Under the pieces are notes generated by a model. That model made no database searches. It saw only the letters and a list, made by a program, of their open reading frames with translations, and was not told the DNA's origin. From positions 212,450 to 276,449 of the forward strand of contig NZ_JAEVHF010000005.1 in the NCBI RefSeq assembly GCF_018263925.1: a DNA stretch of 64,000 nucleotides, in the 5' to 3' direction. Shown here in pieces: positions 47,361 through 57,344 of the stretch. Position numbers and translations under genes: made by a program. Numbering within the stretch: position 1 is the stretch's first letter; the number at the start of each line of letters is the position of its first letter. The DNA comes from Kistimonas asteriae (GTDB taxonomy: Bacteria > Pseudomonadota > Gammaproteobacteria > Pseudomonadales > Endozoicomonadaceae).

Positions 47361-47933
47361 ATGTCGATACCCTTCTGCAAACCCCGTATCAACAGACACC
47401 GTGGCGTCGGCATGGTTGAAGTGCTGATCACCATTGTGATCATGACCATCGGCCTGCTGGGCATGGCGGCGTTGCAAATTACTGCGGTGCGCGGCAACCA
47501 GGACGGGGTTCAACGCTCCCATGCCACCTGGCTGGTGCAGGATCTGGCTGAACGCATCCGGGGCAATATCAATGCCTACCAGGATGACGTTGCAGGTACG
47601 GCCCGTTATGTCACCGCAGCCAATGCACCAGACTGCACTAACCGACCCGCCACTGTCTGTGCTGACTACTACAATCCATTGCCTGCCCCCAGTGGTGTAA
47701 AGGTGAATGCTGTCGCCTGCACACCCGCACAAATGGCCGCCTGGGATTTGTGGGAAACCAGTTGCCCACGTCCTTTTAACGGATTTTCATCCGGCAGCCC
47801 CGATTACCTGAACAGCGGACAAGTAACCTCTGCATTGGCCAACGGCAGTTACACATTAACGGTCGACTGGCTGTGTCGTAACTGTGAGAACAATAACCAG
47901 CGGCTCAGTACCTCTTTATTGATCAGGCCATAA
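47361..47933 (+). CDS. pilV: type IV minor pilin PilV
   Basis: PilV-like minor pilin of 190 residues. The prepilin signal is HRG|VGMVEVLITIVIMTIGLL, with Glu at +5. The following GMAALQITAVRGNQDGVQRS region and the C-terminal cysteines (WLCRNCE) fit PilV. It forms part of the priming complex for pilus assembly with PilW, PilX, PilE and PilY1. Confidence 0.88.
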   Translation: MSIPFCKPRINRHRGVGMVEVLITIVIMTIGLLGMAALQITAVRGNQDGVQRSHATWLVQDLAERIRGNINAYQDDVAGTARYVTAANAPDCTNRPATVCADYYNPLPAPSGVKVNAVACTPAQMAAWDLWETSCPRPFNGFSSGSPDYLNSGQVTSALANGSYTLTVDWLCRNCENNNQRLSTSLLIRP

Positions 47934-47935
47934 TC

Positions 47936-48742
47936 ATGCAGACGACAGTAATCCCACAAAAAAGGCTATTGCATCACCAGCAGGGACTCTCTGTCATTGA
48001 ACTGCTGATTGCCAGCACACTCAGCCTGTTGCTGTTATTGGGCGTCAGCCAGATTGTGATATCGAACAAGGAAACCTTCAGCGTCAACGAATCTCTGGGT
48101 TATATCATGGAAAACGGCCGGTTCAGCCTGGGCTTCATCGCCAACAGTATTCGCATGGCGGGTCATACGGAGAGTGACGTTAACGCGCCGCGCCACTTCC
48201 CGGCGCCCGACTGCAATATCCCAACAACATCCGATGCAGCCTGCAACGCTGCCGGTACGGGCAATACGGCAGATCGTCTGGCGGTACAGTACTGGCCGGT
48301 TGCCGGCACCTCCGGTACCGCCACAGACTGCATCGGTAATGATGTTACCGGTCAACAAATCACCGAAGTCTTTACGATTGAACCGGCTGATGCGCCGAAT
48401 GGTAACCCTTATCCGTCCCTGGCCTGCCGTGCTTACAGCCATACCAATAGTGCCTGGACCGGCACCACGCAACGTCTCGTGGACGGCATTGATAACCTGC
48501 AGCTGCTCTACGGTGTGGATACAGACAGCAACGGCAGCATCAACCAGTACGTTTCCGCCGACCGGGTGAATGCCAATGCCTGGGATAATGTTCGCGCTGT
48601 ACGTATCGCATTACTGGCCAGCGCCATGACCAGCACAGATAACCCGCAGCAACAATTCCTTCTGCTGGATGCGCCGACTATCACTACCAGCGACGGCATT
48701 ACACGGCAACTGTTTACAACCACCGTAACGGTCAAGAACTAA
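47936..48742 (+). CDS. pilW: type IV minor pilin PilW
   Basis: PilW-like protein of 268 residues. The prepilin signal is QQG|LSVIELLIASTLSLLLLLG with Glu at +5, followed by the ETFSVNESLGYIMENGRFSL segment typical of PilW. It is large for a minor pilin, as PilW usually is. Two bases separate it from pilV. Confidence 0.9.
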   Translation: MQTTVIPQKRLLHHQQGLSVIELLIASTLSLLLLLGVSQIVISNKETFSVNESLGYIMENGRFSLGFIANSIRMAGHTESDVNAPRHFPAPDCNIPTTSDAACNAAGTGNTADRLAVQYWPVAGTSGTATDCIGNDVTGQQITEVFTIEPADAPNGNPYPSLACRAYSHTNSAWTGTTQRLVDGIDNLQLLYGVDTDSNGSINQYVSADRVNANAWDNVRAVRIALLASAMTSTDNPQQQFLLLDAPTITTSDGITRQLFTTTVTVKN

Positions 48743-48747
48743 ACATC

Positions 48748-49257
48748 ATGATGAACAACAAAGACCGGAACATGCGCGAAACATCTAGCACCAACGCCCA
48801 GCTTGGCATCGCCATGCTGAGCGCACTGATCTTTCTGACCATCCTGACGATTGCCGGTATCACGGCGGCACGAATGGCCACACTGGAAGAGCGAATGGCC
48901 AGCAATGCCCAGTTCCAGGGCCAGGCCTTTCAGGTGACCCTCAGTGAACTGGAAACCCAGGTTGATGAAGTCAACAGCGGCAACCGGGAACCGGAAATGA
49001 ACAGCGCTCGGGCAACCTGCAATGCAGTGATGCCGACAGCCATCGCCTTTGCTGGTGCAAACCCCAATTCCTCCATGCGCTACATAGGTGAACGGCCAGT
49101 AGAAAATGCTAGCCTGAAAGATTTTTCCTATTACCTGTTTGAACTCAACGCCAATACAGCCATGAATAGCGGCGCGACCTCGAACCAGTCCATGGGGACC
49201 CGGTTCATGGCTGGCAATTTCTTCTTTGATGTGGTGAATGCACCGGATTGCACCTGA
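48748..49257 (+). CDS. pilX: type IV minor pilin PilX
   Basis: PilX-like minor pilin of 169 residues. The prepilin signal is QLG|IAMLSALIFLTILTIAGI, without Glu at +5, as is common in PilX/GspK-type tip pilins. TAARMATLEERMASNAQFQG follows. Located between pilW and pilY1, the standard order. Confidence 0.87.
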   Translation: MMNNKDRNMRETSSTNAQLGIAMLSALIFLTILTIAGITAARMATLEERMASNAQFQGQAFQVTLSELETQVDEVNSGNREPEMNSARATCNAVMPTAIAFAGANPNSSMRYIGERPVENASLKDFSYYLFELNANTAMNSGATSNQSMGTRFMAGNFFFDVVNAPDCT

Positions 49258-49276
49258 CCGGGAATGAGGCATAACA

Positions 49277-49639
49277 ATGATAAAACACTACCTGAACCGG
49301 TTACTGGGCATTTGGCTGCTCGCCACTGGTGTGGCTGCAAACAGTGCGGTAGCAGAGACAGTCGATCTGTCGCCATATGACACCTATGAAGAAGTGACAA
49401 TCTACCTCTCATGGTATGACGAGAAGGATGCTGAAGGCAGCCTATTGATATTGCCCTGCAAAAACTGTTCTTCAAAACGTTTTGCTGTGGATGATTCTAT
49501 AGACCTTTATCAGGGCAACCGTCTGATTTCATTCACGACGCTAACACCTAATCGCGCTTACACATCCAACCTGACGATTGATCGGAAATCACAGTCACTG
49601 CTGAGTATCCGTCTGCCGTTACAGGATGAGCAGCCATGA
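49277..49639 (+). CDS. small secreted protein of unknown function in the pilY1 operon
   Basis: A 120-residue protein with a signal peptide (LLGIWLLATGVAANSAVA, cleavage about residue 26). The mature part is short and contains a CxxC pair (PCKNCSSKRF) but no recognised domain. It lies between pilX and pilY1, 19 bases after pilX, and overlaps pilY1 by four bases, so it is certainly part of the operon. It may be a periplasmic or pilus-tip partner of PilY1. The function is not known to me. Confidence 0.75.
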   Translation: MIKHYLNRLLGIWLLATGVAANSAVAETVDLSPYDTYEEVTIYLSWYDEKDAEGSLLILPCKNCSSKRFAVDDSIDLYQGNRLISFTTLTPNRAYTSNLTIDRKSQSLLSIRLPLQDEQP

Positions 49640-52600
49640 TGATTAAGAATATGTATAAAAAACTGGCCTACGCTTTCGGCGCCTTTATTTACATGACAGC
49701 TTCTCTGCAGGGCGTACAGGCAGATGATACTGAGGTATATGTGGGACAGAAGCTAGTAGCTGGCTCTGTGATCCGACCGAATGTCCTGTTCATTATTGAC
49801 ACATCCGGTTCTATGGATGCAAAAGTCAACGGTAATTACTGCACCAAAGCTGAATATCAGTTCAACTCTAATGCCTGTAAACGTGTTCAAACCGGAAAAA
49901 CCTGTATTCGCTGGCGCTGGGGTAGATGCCAAGAGTATGCCTATGAATATAGCTACATCAAAACGCGAATAGAGGTCGTTCGAGAAGTTACCAAGAATCT
50001 TATGGATGATCTAATCGCCTCAGGAAAACCCGTCAATGTTGGACTGATGCGTTTTGATAGTGATTCAAAGGGAGGCTTTGTTGATGTAGCCATTGATAAA
50101 ATCGAAGACGCTAACACTTCAATTAAAAACAGCCTGAATAGCTATTATGCTCAAGGTGGCACACCACTGTCAGAGTCACTCTACGAAGCGGCACTCTATT
50201 ACAGAGGTGACAGCGTCGATTATGGGGATGACCCAAGAGGTTGCTATATTGACTCTACTGGTAGGGCAAGATGCAGTGACTTACCAACCGATTCAGCGGC
50301 CTTATTGAATAGCCGAACGTATCAATCCCCTATCAGCCACTCCTGCCAGAGCAACAATATTATCCTGCTTACTGATGGTGAGCCGACGAATGACTACGGG
50401 AGAAACCGTGAAATAAGGCAATGGGCACAAAGCAACACTAACAAGAGAAGTTGTTCGTCAGACAAAAGCGGCGACTGTCTGGATGAACTGGCCGAATTCC
50501 TCTTCACTAGCGATCAGAGCAGCACCATCGACAAAGATCAGTTTGTCAAAACCTATACTGTCGGTTTTGCCACAGATCAGGAGCTGTTAAGAGAAACAGC
50601 ACTGAGTGGTACCGGGGATGCCAAGAATTACTTCACCACCAATAACACCTCAGGCTTGGTATCCGCCCTGCAGGAAATCATCCAGGATATCCTTTCACAG
50701 GATGCCAACTTCGCCGCACCCGGCGTCGCCGTCAATGCCTACAACAAGCTGACGCACAAAAACGAACTCTACTACTCCATGTTCAAGCCGGAAACCGGCG
50801 CCGCCTGGACCGGTAACCTCAAACGTTACGCGCTTGAGGAAGTCTGCCATAACAGCAATAACACCACAGTCGACTGTGACAGCGACACCGTCAGCGGCAG
50901 TGAAACCTTGATTGTGGACAGCTCTGGCGAGCCTGCCACAGATATGGAGCCTTCCAGTGAGACCGCCGGCTTCTTCAAAAAAGACGCCCGCAGTTGGTGG
51001 TCAACGGTGGACGATGGCGGCAATGTTGCCCTCGGCGGCGTTGCTGAACAAATCAATCCAGCCAACAGGACACTGCTGACTTACACAGCCACACCGCCAG
51101 GCCCTCGCGCCAATGCACTGAACGACAAGAAAACCCTGAGTCCACTCAGTACCGCTACCGTGGATAACACCCTGCTCGGTATTGGCATAGAACCCAGCGA
51201 CAGCAACTACACACTCAACGAAACGACGCTGGTTGAGTTTGCTGAAGGTCGGCAAGTGACCGTACGCAAAAGTGGTGAAGCAGACAAATCCACTCAGATG
51301 GTCATGGCGGATGTCCTGCACAGCCAGCCTCTCGTCATTCCCTACCGGGTACAGGAAACCCAGGATGGCGATATTCTGAAAGACAGCGAGGGTAATCCCA
51401 TCACCGGCAGCAATGGACTGGCCATTAGGGATGTCAAAGTCACCCAGGCGGATTACCTGTTTTACGGCGACAACATGGGCTTCCTCCGCGCCGTCAACAC
51501 ACAGACCGGCGCTGAGAAGTTTGCCTTTATGCCCGGCGAACTGCTGCCCAATATCAAGCACTATTTCAAGAACCTGCAGGGTAGCGAGGAAAAGCGCTAC
51601 GGTATTGATGGCCCTATCAATGCCTGGGTCCAATACACCTATCAGGAAGATGCAGCGGGTGATCTGGTCGATACCGTCGGCATTCGTCGCAGCACGGGTA
51701 CGATTGAAGCCGGCAGCAACGGAATTCCCGATCTGCAGACAGCAACCCGTGTGATCCTTTACTTCGGTATGCGTCGCGGTGGCCACAATTACTATGCCAT
51801 GGATGTGACAGATATCGACCAGCCCAAACTGTTGTGGGCCATTCGCGGCCTGACTGTGGACAAAAAGGGGAACCGTCTGGATCGTTACGGGCGATCACTG
51901 GATACCAGCAACCGGGTGATCAATTATGCCAACGGTGACCTGGCTGCCAGTGCCATCACTTCAACCCCGCTTGCGCCAGACAGTGGTTTTGAAAAGCTCG
52001 GCCAGAGCTGGTCACGGCCCGTGCTGGCCAAGGTGCCCGTCGGTAAGGATGCCGATGGCAAACCGGTCAACAAGCAGGCACTGATTTTCACTGCGGGCTA
52101 TGATCCGAACCAGGATAACGACGATGACAACTTGCCGGCCAATGATCATCTCGGGAACGCCATCTATGTAGTGGATGCGGAGACCGGGCAGCTGATCTGG
52201 TCTGCCGGTGGCCCTAATACATCCCACTACACCAGTCGCTTTAATGATATTGATGGTGACAATAGCAATGATCTGGATACCAATGGGGATAACTATAACG
52301 ACAGCCTGAGCCTGAAGATTACCGACATGACCAACGGCATGCCCGGCGATGTCGTCGCGGTGGATGTGGACGGTGATGGCGTCATCAACACCCTGTTTGC
52401 CGCTGACACCCGCGCCCAGGTATTCCGGATTGATTTTAATCGCAACAAAGACACCTCCGCACAAAACTGCGTGACCGACTGCCTGGCCAGTTATGCCAGT
52501 GGCGGCCGGATTGCCAGCCTCGGCGGCAGTAATGCGGCCAGCAACCGTCGTTTCTACGGCACACCGGATGTGAGCATTTACAGTGAACGGGGCGAAGAGC

Positions 52601-55600
52601 CTTTCTATGCCGTCGCCCTCGGCAGTGGCTGGCGAGCTCATCCGCTGAACACCGATACCCGTGACCGCTTCTACGTGTTCAAGGATTATAACGTACTGAC
52701 GACACCCGCCAGCTACACCTACGCCAACAGTGGCACCAGTGTGATCACTGAATCACATCTGGCGGATATCACCGGCACAACGCTGTCCGATGCCGAATGG
52801 GCAGAACTGAACCGGGAACTCGAATGCATCCAGCACGGAGAGACCACTGGCCGTAACTGCAGCGGTTTCACCCAGGCGGATGGCAGTGTGGCAGATTATG
52901 CCAACGAGAATATTGATGCGCTCGTCAACGCATCGAAAAAGGCACAGGAAGTCCTCGATGCCTATCGCGAAGCCTGGGGCGTCACCGCCTTGATGGATCA
53001 ACGACTAGCACTTCAGGAACAGCTTGATGCTCTCCAAAAAACACTGGATACACAGGCAGAACAGCTCGCCTATAACCAGTCTGTGTTTGATGATATCGCC
53101 AGCCAGGCACAACTGCAGGAACAGGTTGTCGCTGTTCAGGATATCTTTGAGGATTATGATGCACTCTCTACAGAAATAGAGACTGTGATTGGCCCCGTTT
53201 ATCAGACTACAGTCACGGATTATAACAATGCACAGCAAGCCGTAACTGACTATCAACCGGTAGTCATGGAGAAAGAGCAGCAGTTGAAGGATGCACAATC
53301 AGCTGTTGCAGCAAAACAAGAGATTGACCGCCTAGCCCCTAGTATCCAGGAAATTGAAGCAGACCTGGCACTGCTAGAGCCTTATCTTCAACCTTCCACA
53401 AACAGTGAGTACGAAACCAAGCTGCAAGAACTATTTAGTAATCTAGTGGATCAACAAATTGCTTATTACTGGTCCGTCCACAAAAATGCCAATATAACAG
53501 CGCAAGAATTAGAACAACGCAAAGAACTCTATAATGAGTATCTAAAAGTTTCTGGATATATTGAGTTAGAGGCTTTTCTTAACAAAAATACTCCGGTCAA
53601 TCGTGCTCAATATACAATCTACATCACTACTACTGATAATCTGCTCAATCTTTATCACCTATCGGAAACCGAATACACACCAAGTTACGCTGACATCAAA
53701 GCTATTACGAACCAGTTGGCTTCTGATAAAGCATCATATGATCAAGCACAACAAACTCTCGTTGATCTAAACATCTCCTATGATGACGTAGAAACGGTGC
53801 ATGCTACAGCAACTCAAGAATACGCAGATGTATCGCATCACCTATCTGATTTACAGAACACCCAAAATGAGAAGCTCACGGCCAAAACTAATGCATGGAA
53901 CGATTACAATAATGCGTTAAAGGAAAAAGCTGACTACGAAAGCGCCTTCAATGATCCCGACGGCCTATTGACCCAATATGCCCGCCTGCAAGCCTTCCAG
54001 GCAGAGCTGGCACAAAGCTGGACGGCAATTACAGAAAAGCAGGCCGCCATCAATGAAGCCCGCCTGAATGGCGACGATACATCAGCGCTCGAAGCCGATC
54101 TGGCCACACTGGAAGCTGCCTACTACGGCACGCCCGACGATCCGGATACCCCGGATGTGGATGAAAGTACCACCGGACAGATTGCCCAACGCGATGCACT
54201 GAATGACCTGACCAGTGAGATCAAAACACTGGAGCAGGAAATCGCTGACCTGAAGTCAGCCGGTCTGGACAGCAGTGCCAAAGAAACTGCACTCCAACAG
54301 AAACAGGCTGAATGGCAAACCAGCGTACTGGATCTAAATACAGCGAACGCTGGCTCTTTAGCTGATGCATTGGCTGCAGATGAAGATGGTCAGTTCCAGA
54401 GCATCAATGATTCCGTTGCTGATCTGGAAAGTACCATCAACACGCTGAAGACTGAAATTGATGCCATGCAGCAACAAAAGCTGGCCACACTATCGGAGCA
54501 GTCGGCGCTTGAACAGGCCATCACCTGGCAGGCAGAGGAAACCAGCCCAGAGTCGGTCCTTGAGGCTTATCTTGAAGAAAGTAAGCTCAACCAACTTAAA
54601 GCCGCCGATCCAGACAACAACCTGACGATGGCGGAAGCACTCGCGTTTCTGGATGCCCTGAATGGCGGTAGCAGCAATGATCCCGATCTAGCCTGGATCT
54701 ACAGTGAAGCCGCAAACCAACAGGCCTATATTCTGAATGACCTGATGGGCAGCACGCTGCTCAATGAGGCCACTATCCATGGGGATGTAGACGGCGATGG
54801 CAAACTCACACTGGCTGAAGCCCTGTCCTATATCAGCAATAAACTGGTATTGGATCCGGATAACAGCAGCTTACAGTCTGTCTATGACAGCTTGTACGGT
54901 GTCGACCAGGGGCGCCTTGCACTGGCAGCGCTGAAGGATGCCGCCGATGCCTCTGCTGCCCTGCAAGCCGCCTTTTTGCTGGAACATGATCCCGGTGACA
55001 ACGGTATTCTCGAAGCCTCGGATATTCTGACCAATGAGCAGCTGGCAGCGGCCCTGGCGGCCGATGACAATGGCGTGCTGACTGTCGAAGAAGCGTTCGC
55101 CTGGTTGGTTGATGAGGCGGAACAAACAGCTGCGACGCGAACCGCCGCCCTGCAGCAGCGTCTTGACGAGCTGATCCTGGAGCTGGAACCCGGTGATACC
55201 TACACCCTGACGTCGGATTACTTCAACAACAAGGATGGCTGGTATCTCTCACTGGGTGCGACTGAGAAGGTGTTGTCTAACTCAGTCACCATCAATGGGG
55301 CCGTCTTTTTTAATACCTATAAAACCACGACAAACAGCACGGTGATGAGCTGCGGGCCGGATGTGGGTCAGGCCAATGCTTATGCACTGAACCTGCTGGA
55401 TGGCACCGCCGTTTATCAGGATGAAGATGGCAACCCGATCCGCTCCGTTGCACTGCTGCGCGGCGGTATCGCACCCGCGCCGGTTATTACCATCAATAAC
55501 AACGGCGTTAACCTCACTATCGGAACCGAAGGTAACCCCTTCACCGGCAACCGTCGTGGGGATCAGGGTAATATCACTCCCATCAATGGGGATCCGTTGA

Positions 55601-55647
55601 GCCAGCTGGAAGTGATGGAGTCTACCTACTGGAGAGAAAATAAATGA
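49636..55647 (+). CDS. pilY1: PilY1-like pilus tip adhesin with a large coiled-coil insertion
   Basis: A 2003-residue exported protein. A signal peptide occupies about residues 1-29. A von Willebrand factor A domain with the MIDAS motif DTSGSM (55-60), GGTPLSES (about 173) and TDGEP (about 245) follows. The PilY1/PilC propeller begins near 555 (VLHSQPLVIPYRV) and has the calcium-loop DVDGDGVIN near 911. From about 1105 to 1855 the propeller is interrupted by a coiled coil (EQLDALQKTLDTQAEQLAYN and similar) and several EF-hand-like loops (DVDGDGKLTLAE near 1716). The propeller then resumes (KDGWYLSLGATEKVLSN). Typical PilY1 is 1000-1200 residues. It promotes pilus biogenesis, adhesion and surface sensing. 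Confidence 0.9.
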   Translation: MMIKNMYKKLAYAFGAFIYMTASLQGVQADDTEVYVGQKLVAGSVIRPNVLFIIDTSGSMDAKVNGNYCTKAEYQFNSNACKRVQTGKTCIRWRWGRCQEYAYEYSYIKTRIEVVREVTKNLMDDLIASGKPVNVGLMRFDSDSKGGFVDVAIDKIEDANTSIKNSLNSYYAQGGTPLSESLYEAALYYRGDSVDYGDDPRGCYIDSTGRARCSDLPTDSAALLNSRTYQSPISHSCQSNNIILLTDGEPTNDYGRNREIRQWAQSNTNKRSCSSDKSGDCLDELAEFLFTSDQSSTIDKDQFVKTYTVGFATDQELLRETALSGTGDAKNYFTTNNTSGLVSALQEIIQDILSQDANFAAPGVAVNAYNKLTHKNELYYSMFKPETGAAWTGNLKRYALEEVCHNSNNTTVDCDSDTVSGSETLIVDSSGEPATDMEPSSETAGFFKKDARSWWSTVDDGGNVALGGVAEQINPANRTLLTYTATPPGPRANALNDKKTLSPLSTATVDNTLLGIGIEPSDSNYTLNETTLVEFAEGRQVTVRKSGEADKSTQMVMADVLHSQPLVIPYRVQETQDGDILKDSEGNPITGSNGLAIRDVKVTQADYLFYGDNMGFLRAVNTQTGAEKFAFMPGELLPNIKHYFKNLQGSEEKRYGIDGPINAWVQYTYQEDAAGDLVDTVGIRRSTGTIEAGSNGIPDLQTATRVILYFGMRRGGHNYYAMDVTDIDQPKLLWAIRGLTVDKKGNRLDRYGRSLDTSNRVINYANGDLAASAITSTPLAPDSGFEKLGQSWSRPVLAKVPVGKDADGKPVNKQALIFTAGYDPNQDNDDDNLPANDHLGNAIYVVDAETGQLIWSAGGPNTSHYTSRFNDIDGDNSNDLDTNGDNYNDSLSLKITDMTNGMPGDVVAVDVDGDGVINTLFAADTRAQVFRIDFNRNKDTSAQNCVTDCLASYASGGRIASLGGSNAASNRRFYGTPDVSIYSERGEEPFYAVALGSGWRAHPLNTDTRDRFYVFKDYNVLTTPASYTYANSGTSVITESHLADITGTTLSDAEWAELNRELECIQHGETTGRNCSGFTQADGSVADYANENIDALVNASKKAQEVLDAYREAWGVTALMDQRLALQEQLDALQKTLDTQAEQLAYNQSVFDDIASQAQLQEQVVAVQDIFEDYDALSTEIETVIGPVYQTTVTDYNNAQQAVTDYQPVVMEKEQQLKDAQSAVAAKQEIDRLAPSIQEIEADLALLEPYLQPSTNSEYETKLQELFSNLVDQQIAYYWSVHKNANITAQELEQRKELYNEYLKVSGYIELEAFLNKNTPVNRAQYTIYITTTDNLLNLYHLSETEYTPSYADIKAITNQLASDKASYDQAQQTLVDLNISYDDVETVHATATQEYADVSHHLSDLQNTQNEKLTAKTNAWNDYNNALKEKADYESAFNDPDGLLTQYARLQAFQAELAQSWTAITEKQAAINEARLNGDDTSALEADLATLEAAYYGTPDDPDTPDVDESTTGQIAQRDALNDLTSEIKTLEQEIADLKSAGLDSSAKETALQQKQAEWQTSVLDLNTANAGSLADALAADEDGQFQSINDSVADLESTINTLKTEIDAMQQQKLATLSEQSALEQAITWQAEETSPESVLEAYLEESKLNQLKAADPDNNLTMAEALAFLDALNGGSSNDPDLAWIYSEAANQQAYILNDLMGSTLLNEATIHGDVDGDGKLTLAEALSYISNKLVLDPDNSSLQSVYDSLYGVDQGRLALAALKDAADASAALQAAFLLEHDPGDNGILEASDILTNEQLAAALAADDNGVLTVEEAFAWLVDEAEQTAATRTAALQQRLDELILELEPGDTYTLTSDYFNNKDGWYLSLGATEKVLSNSVTINGAVFFNTYKTTTNSTVMSCGPDVGQANAYALNLLDGTAVYQDEDGNPIRSVALLRGGIAPAPVITINNNGVNLTIGTEGNPFTGNRRGDQGNITPINGDPLSQLEVMESTYWRENK
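52950..55200 (+). other. coiled-coil and EF-hand-like insertion within PilY1
   Basis: This part of pilY1 encodes about 750 residues absent from typical PilY1. The first 500 are Gln/Ala/Glu/Asp-rich heptads, and the last 250 contain EF-hand-like loops, one of them canonical (DVDGDGKLTLAE). The stretch about 53330-53900 is clearly more AT-rich than its flanks. Confidence 0.7.
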
Positions 55648-56027
55648 TAAAACCGTCGTCAGGTTTTTCCCTGATCGAATTGATGATCGTGGTAGCGATA
55701 GTCGGCATCATTGCCACTATTGCCTACCCGGCCTATACAGAACAGGCCGCCAGGGGACGACAGAGTGATGGCCAGGCCATGCTGATGGAAGTCATGCAGG
55801 CGCAGGAACGTTTCTATTCACAGAACCAGACCTATACCACCAACCTGACGGCACTCGGCTATGCGGTGGCGAACCCAGAGTCCCAGGGGGACTTTTACGC
55901 GATTGCGGCCGCCGCCTGCCCCGGCAGTGCCGTGGCCCAATGCGTCCTTTTAACAGCCACAGCCCAGGGTGCACAGGCCGGACAACCCAATCTGACCTAT
56001 AACAGCGTCAGCGGCCCATCCTGGTAA
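55644..56027 (+). CDS. pilE: type IV minor pilin PilE-like
   Basis: A 127-residue pilin with the prepilin signal SSG|FSLIELMIVVAIVGIIATI (Glu at +5) and a short globular domain (AMLMEVMQAQERFYSQNQTY, two cysteines ACPGSAVAQC). PilE-type proteins of gammaproteobacterial minor pilin operons end the cluster, as here. It overlaps pilY1 by four bases. It could also be called a minor pilin of the ComP/PilA family, but the context favours PilE. Confidence 0.85.
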   Translation: MIKPSSGFSLIELMIVVAIVGIIATIAYPAYTEQAARGRQSDGQAMLMEVMQAQERFYSQNQTYTTNLTALGYAVANPESQGDFYAIAAAACPGSAVAQCVLLTATAQGAQAGQPNLTYNSVSGPSW

Positions 56028-56033
56028 ACGAGA

Positions 56034-57344
56034 TTACCTCCCCAGTCGCCGGGGTTGACTCAGAAACTGACAGATAACCCACGCCACCAGGAAGGTGGCG
56101 ACTCCAGGTACCAGCCAACCGACACCGCTGCTAAACAGCGGCAACCGACTGAACGTCGTCAGTAACCAGTCGGGCAGCAGCCCGATGGTGCTGAAACTGT
56201 CCGAAGTGCTGATCACAAAGATCACCGCGACAGTAACCACCACTGTGGTCCGGGGAATCGTAATGAAACTGCGGGCGATGGAGAACAGCACCAGTGCAAT
56301 CGATACCGGATACAGGGCAACCACCACGGGCAATGACAGTGATATCAGTGTCTCCAGCCCGACATTCGCCACCAGCGCCGACAACGACGCCAGCAGTACA
56401 ATCCAGAACTGGTAGGACGCCCGCTGGAATTGATGATGAAAATAGTCACCACAGGCGGTCGTCACGCCAATCGCCGTCGTCAGGCACGCCAGGACAATGA
56501 CCGCCGTCAGCGCCAGTAATCCGCCAGAACCCAGCAAATGGTAGACATACGCACTGAGAATCTGCGCACCATTGGTGGCGCCGGGGGCAATCGTCCGGCT
56601 GGTCGCCCCGAGGTAAAACAGCCCAAAATACACCAGACAAAGAAACACGCCGGCAATCACAGAGGCGATGATGGTATATTTCACCACATCCTCACGACGT
56701 TTTACGCCAAGCCCCTTCACTGATGACGCAATCACAATACCGAAGGCCAGTGCCCCGAGGGTATCCATGGTCAGGTATCCCTGTATCATGCCCTCGATGA
56801 CCGGATGCGAGGTATAGTCATTCCACGGTATTCCCGGCGCTTCATGGGGAGTAAGGAGCATGCAGAGATAAATGGCCATCAACAAACCGACCAGCAAGGG
56901 AGTAAGAATACGTCCTACGATGGTCACCAGTTTGCCAGGAAAGATCGAAAGCCAGATCACAATAGAAAAGAAAATGATGGAAAATGCTGTCAGGTACCAA
57001 GGCTCAACCTGACCAAACCAGGGCGCAATACCGGTCTCAAAGGCCACCACTGCCGTTCTGGGTACCGCAAAGGCTGGCCCAATGACCACATAAACGGCCA
57101 CCCAGAACAGCATGCCGATACGGGGCGGCAGATCACGGGTCAGGGCGTTGGGACTGCCCTGAAGGGCAATGGCAATGATCGCGAGAAGGGATAATCCAAC
57201 ATCAATGGCAAGGAAACCAATCAGCGCCCACCAGAGGTTTTCCCCGGACTGCTGACCGGCCATCGGTGGAAACACGAGGTTACCGGCGCCCAGGAAAAAC
57301 GCGAACGTCATCAATGCCACGGCGAGAATATCATTCTTCTGCAT
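56034..57344 (-). CDS. brnQ: branched-chain amino acid carrier BrnQ (LIVCS family)
   Basis: A 436-residue membrane transporter of the LIVCS family, which takes up Leu, Ile and Val with sodium or protons. About 12 membrane helices are visible. The N-terminal FAFFLGAGNLVFPPMAGQQS and central GALAFGIVIASSVKGLGVK segments are typical. It ends six bases from pilE, facing it, with no terminator between. It adds to the branched-chain amino acid functions of this region (ilvGM). Confidence 0.93.
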   Translation of the reverse strand: MQKNDILAVALMTFAFFLGAGNLVFPPMAGQQSGENLWWALIGFLAIDVGLSLLAIIAIALQGSPNALTRDLPPRIGMLFWVAVYVVIGPAFAVPRTAVVAFETGIAPWFGQVEPWYLTAFSIIFFSIVIWLSIFPGKLVTIVGRILTPLLVGLLMAIYLCMLLTPHEAPGIPWNDYTSHPVIEGMIQGYLTMDTLGALAFGIVIASSVKGLGVKRREDVVKYTIIASVIAGVFLCLVYFGLFYLGATSRTIAPGATNGAQILSAYVYHLLGSGGLLALTAVIVLACLTTAIGVTTACGDYFHHQFQRASYQFWIVLLASLSALVANVGLETLISLSLPVVVALYPVSIALVLFSIARSFITIPRTTVVVTVAVIFVISTSDSFSTIGLLPDWLLTTFSRLPLFSSGVGWLVPGVATFLVAWVICQFLSQPRRLGR

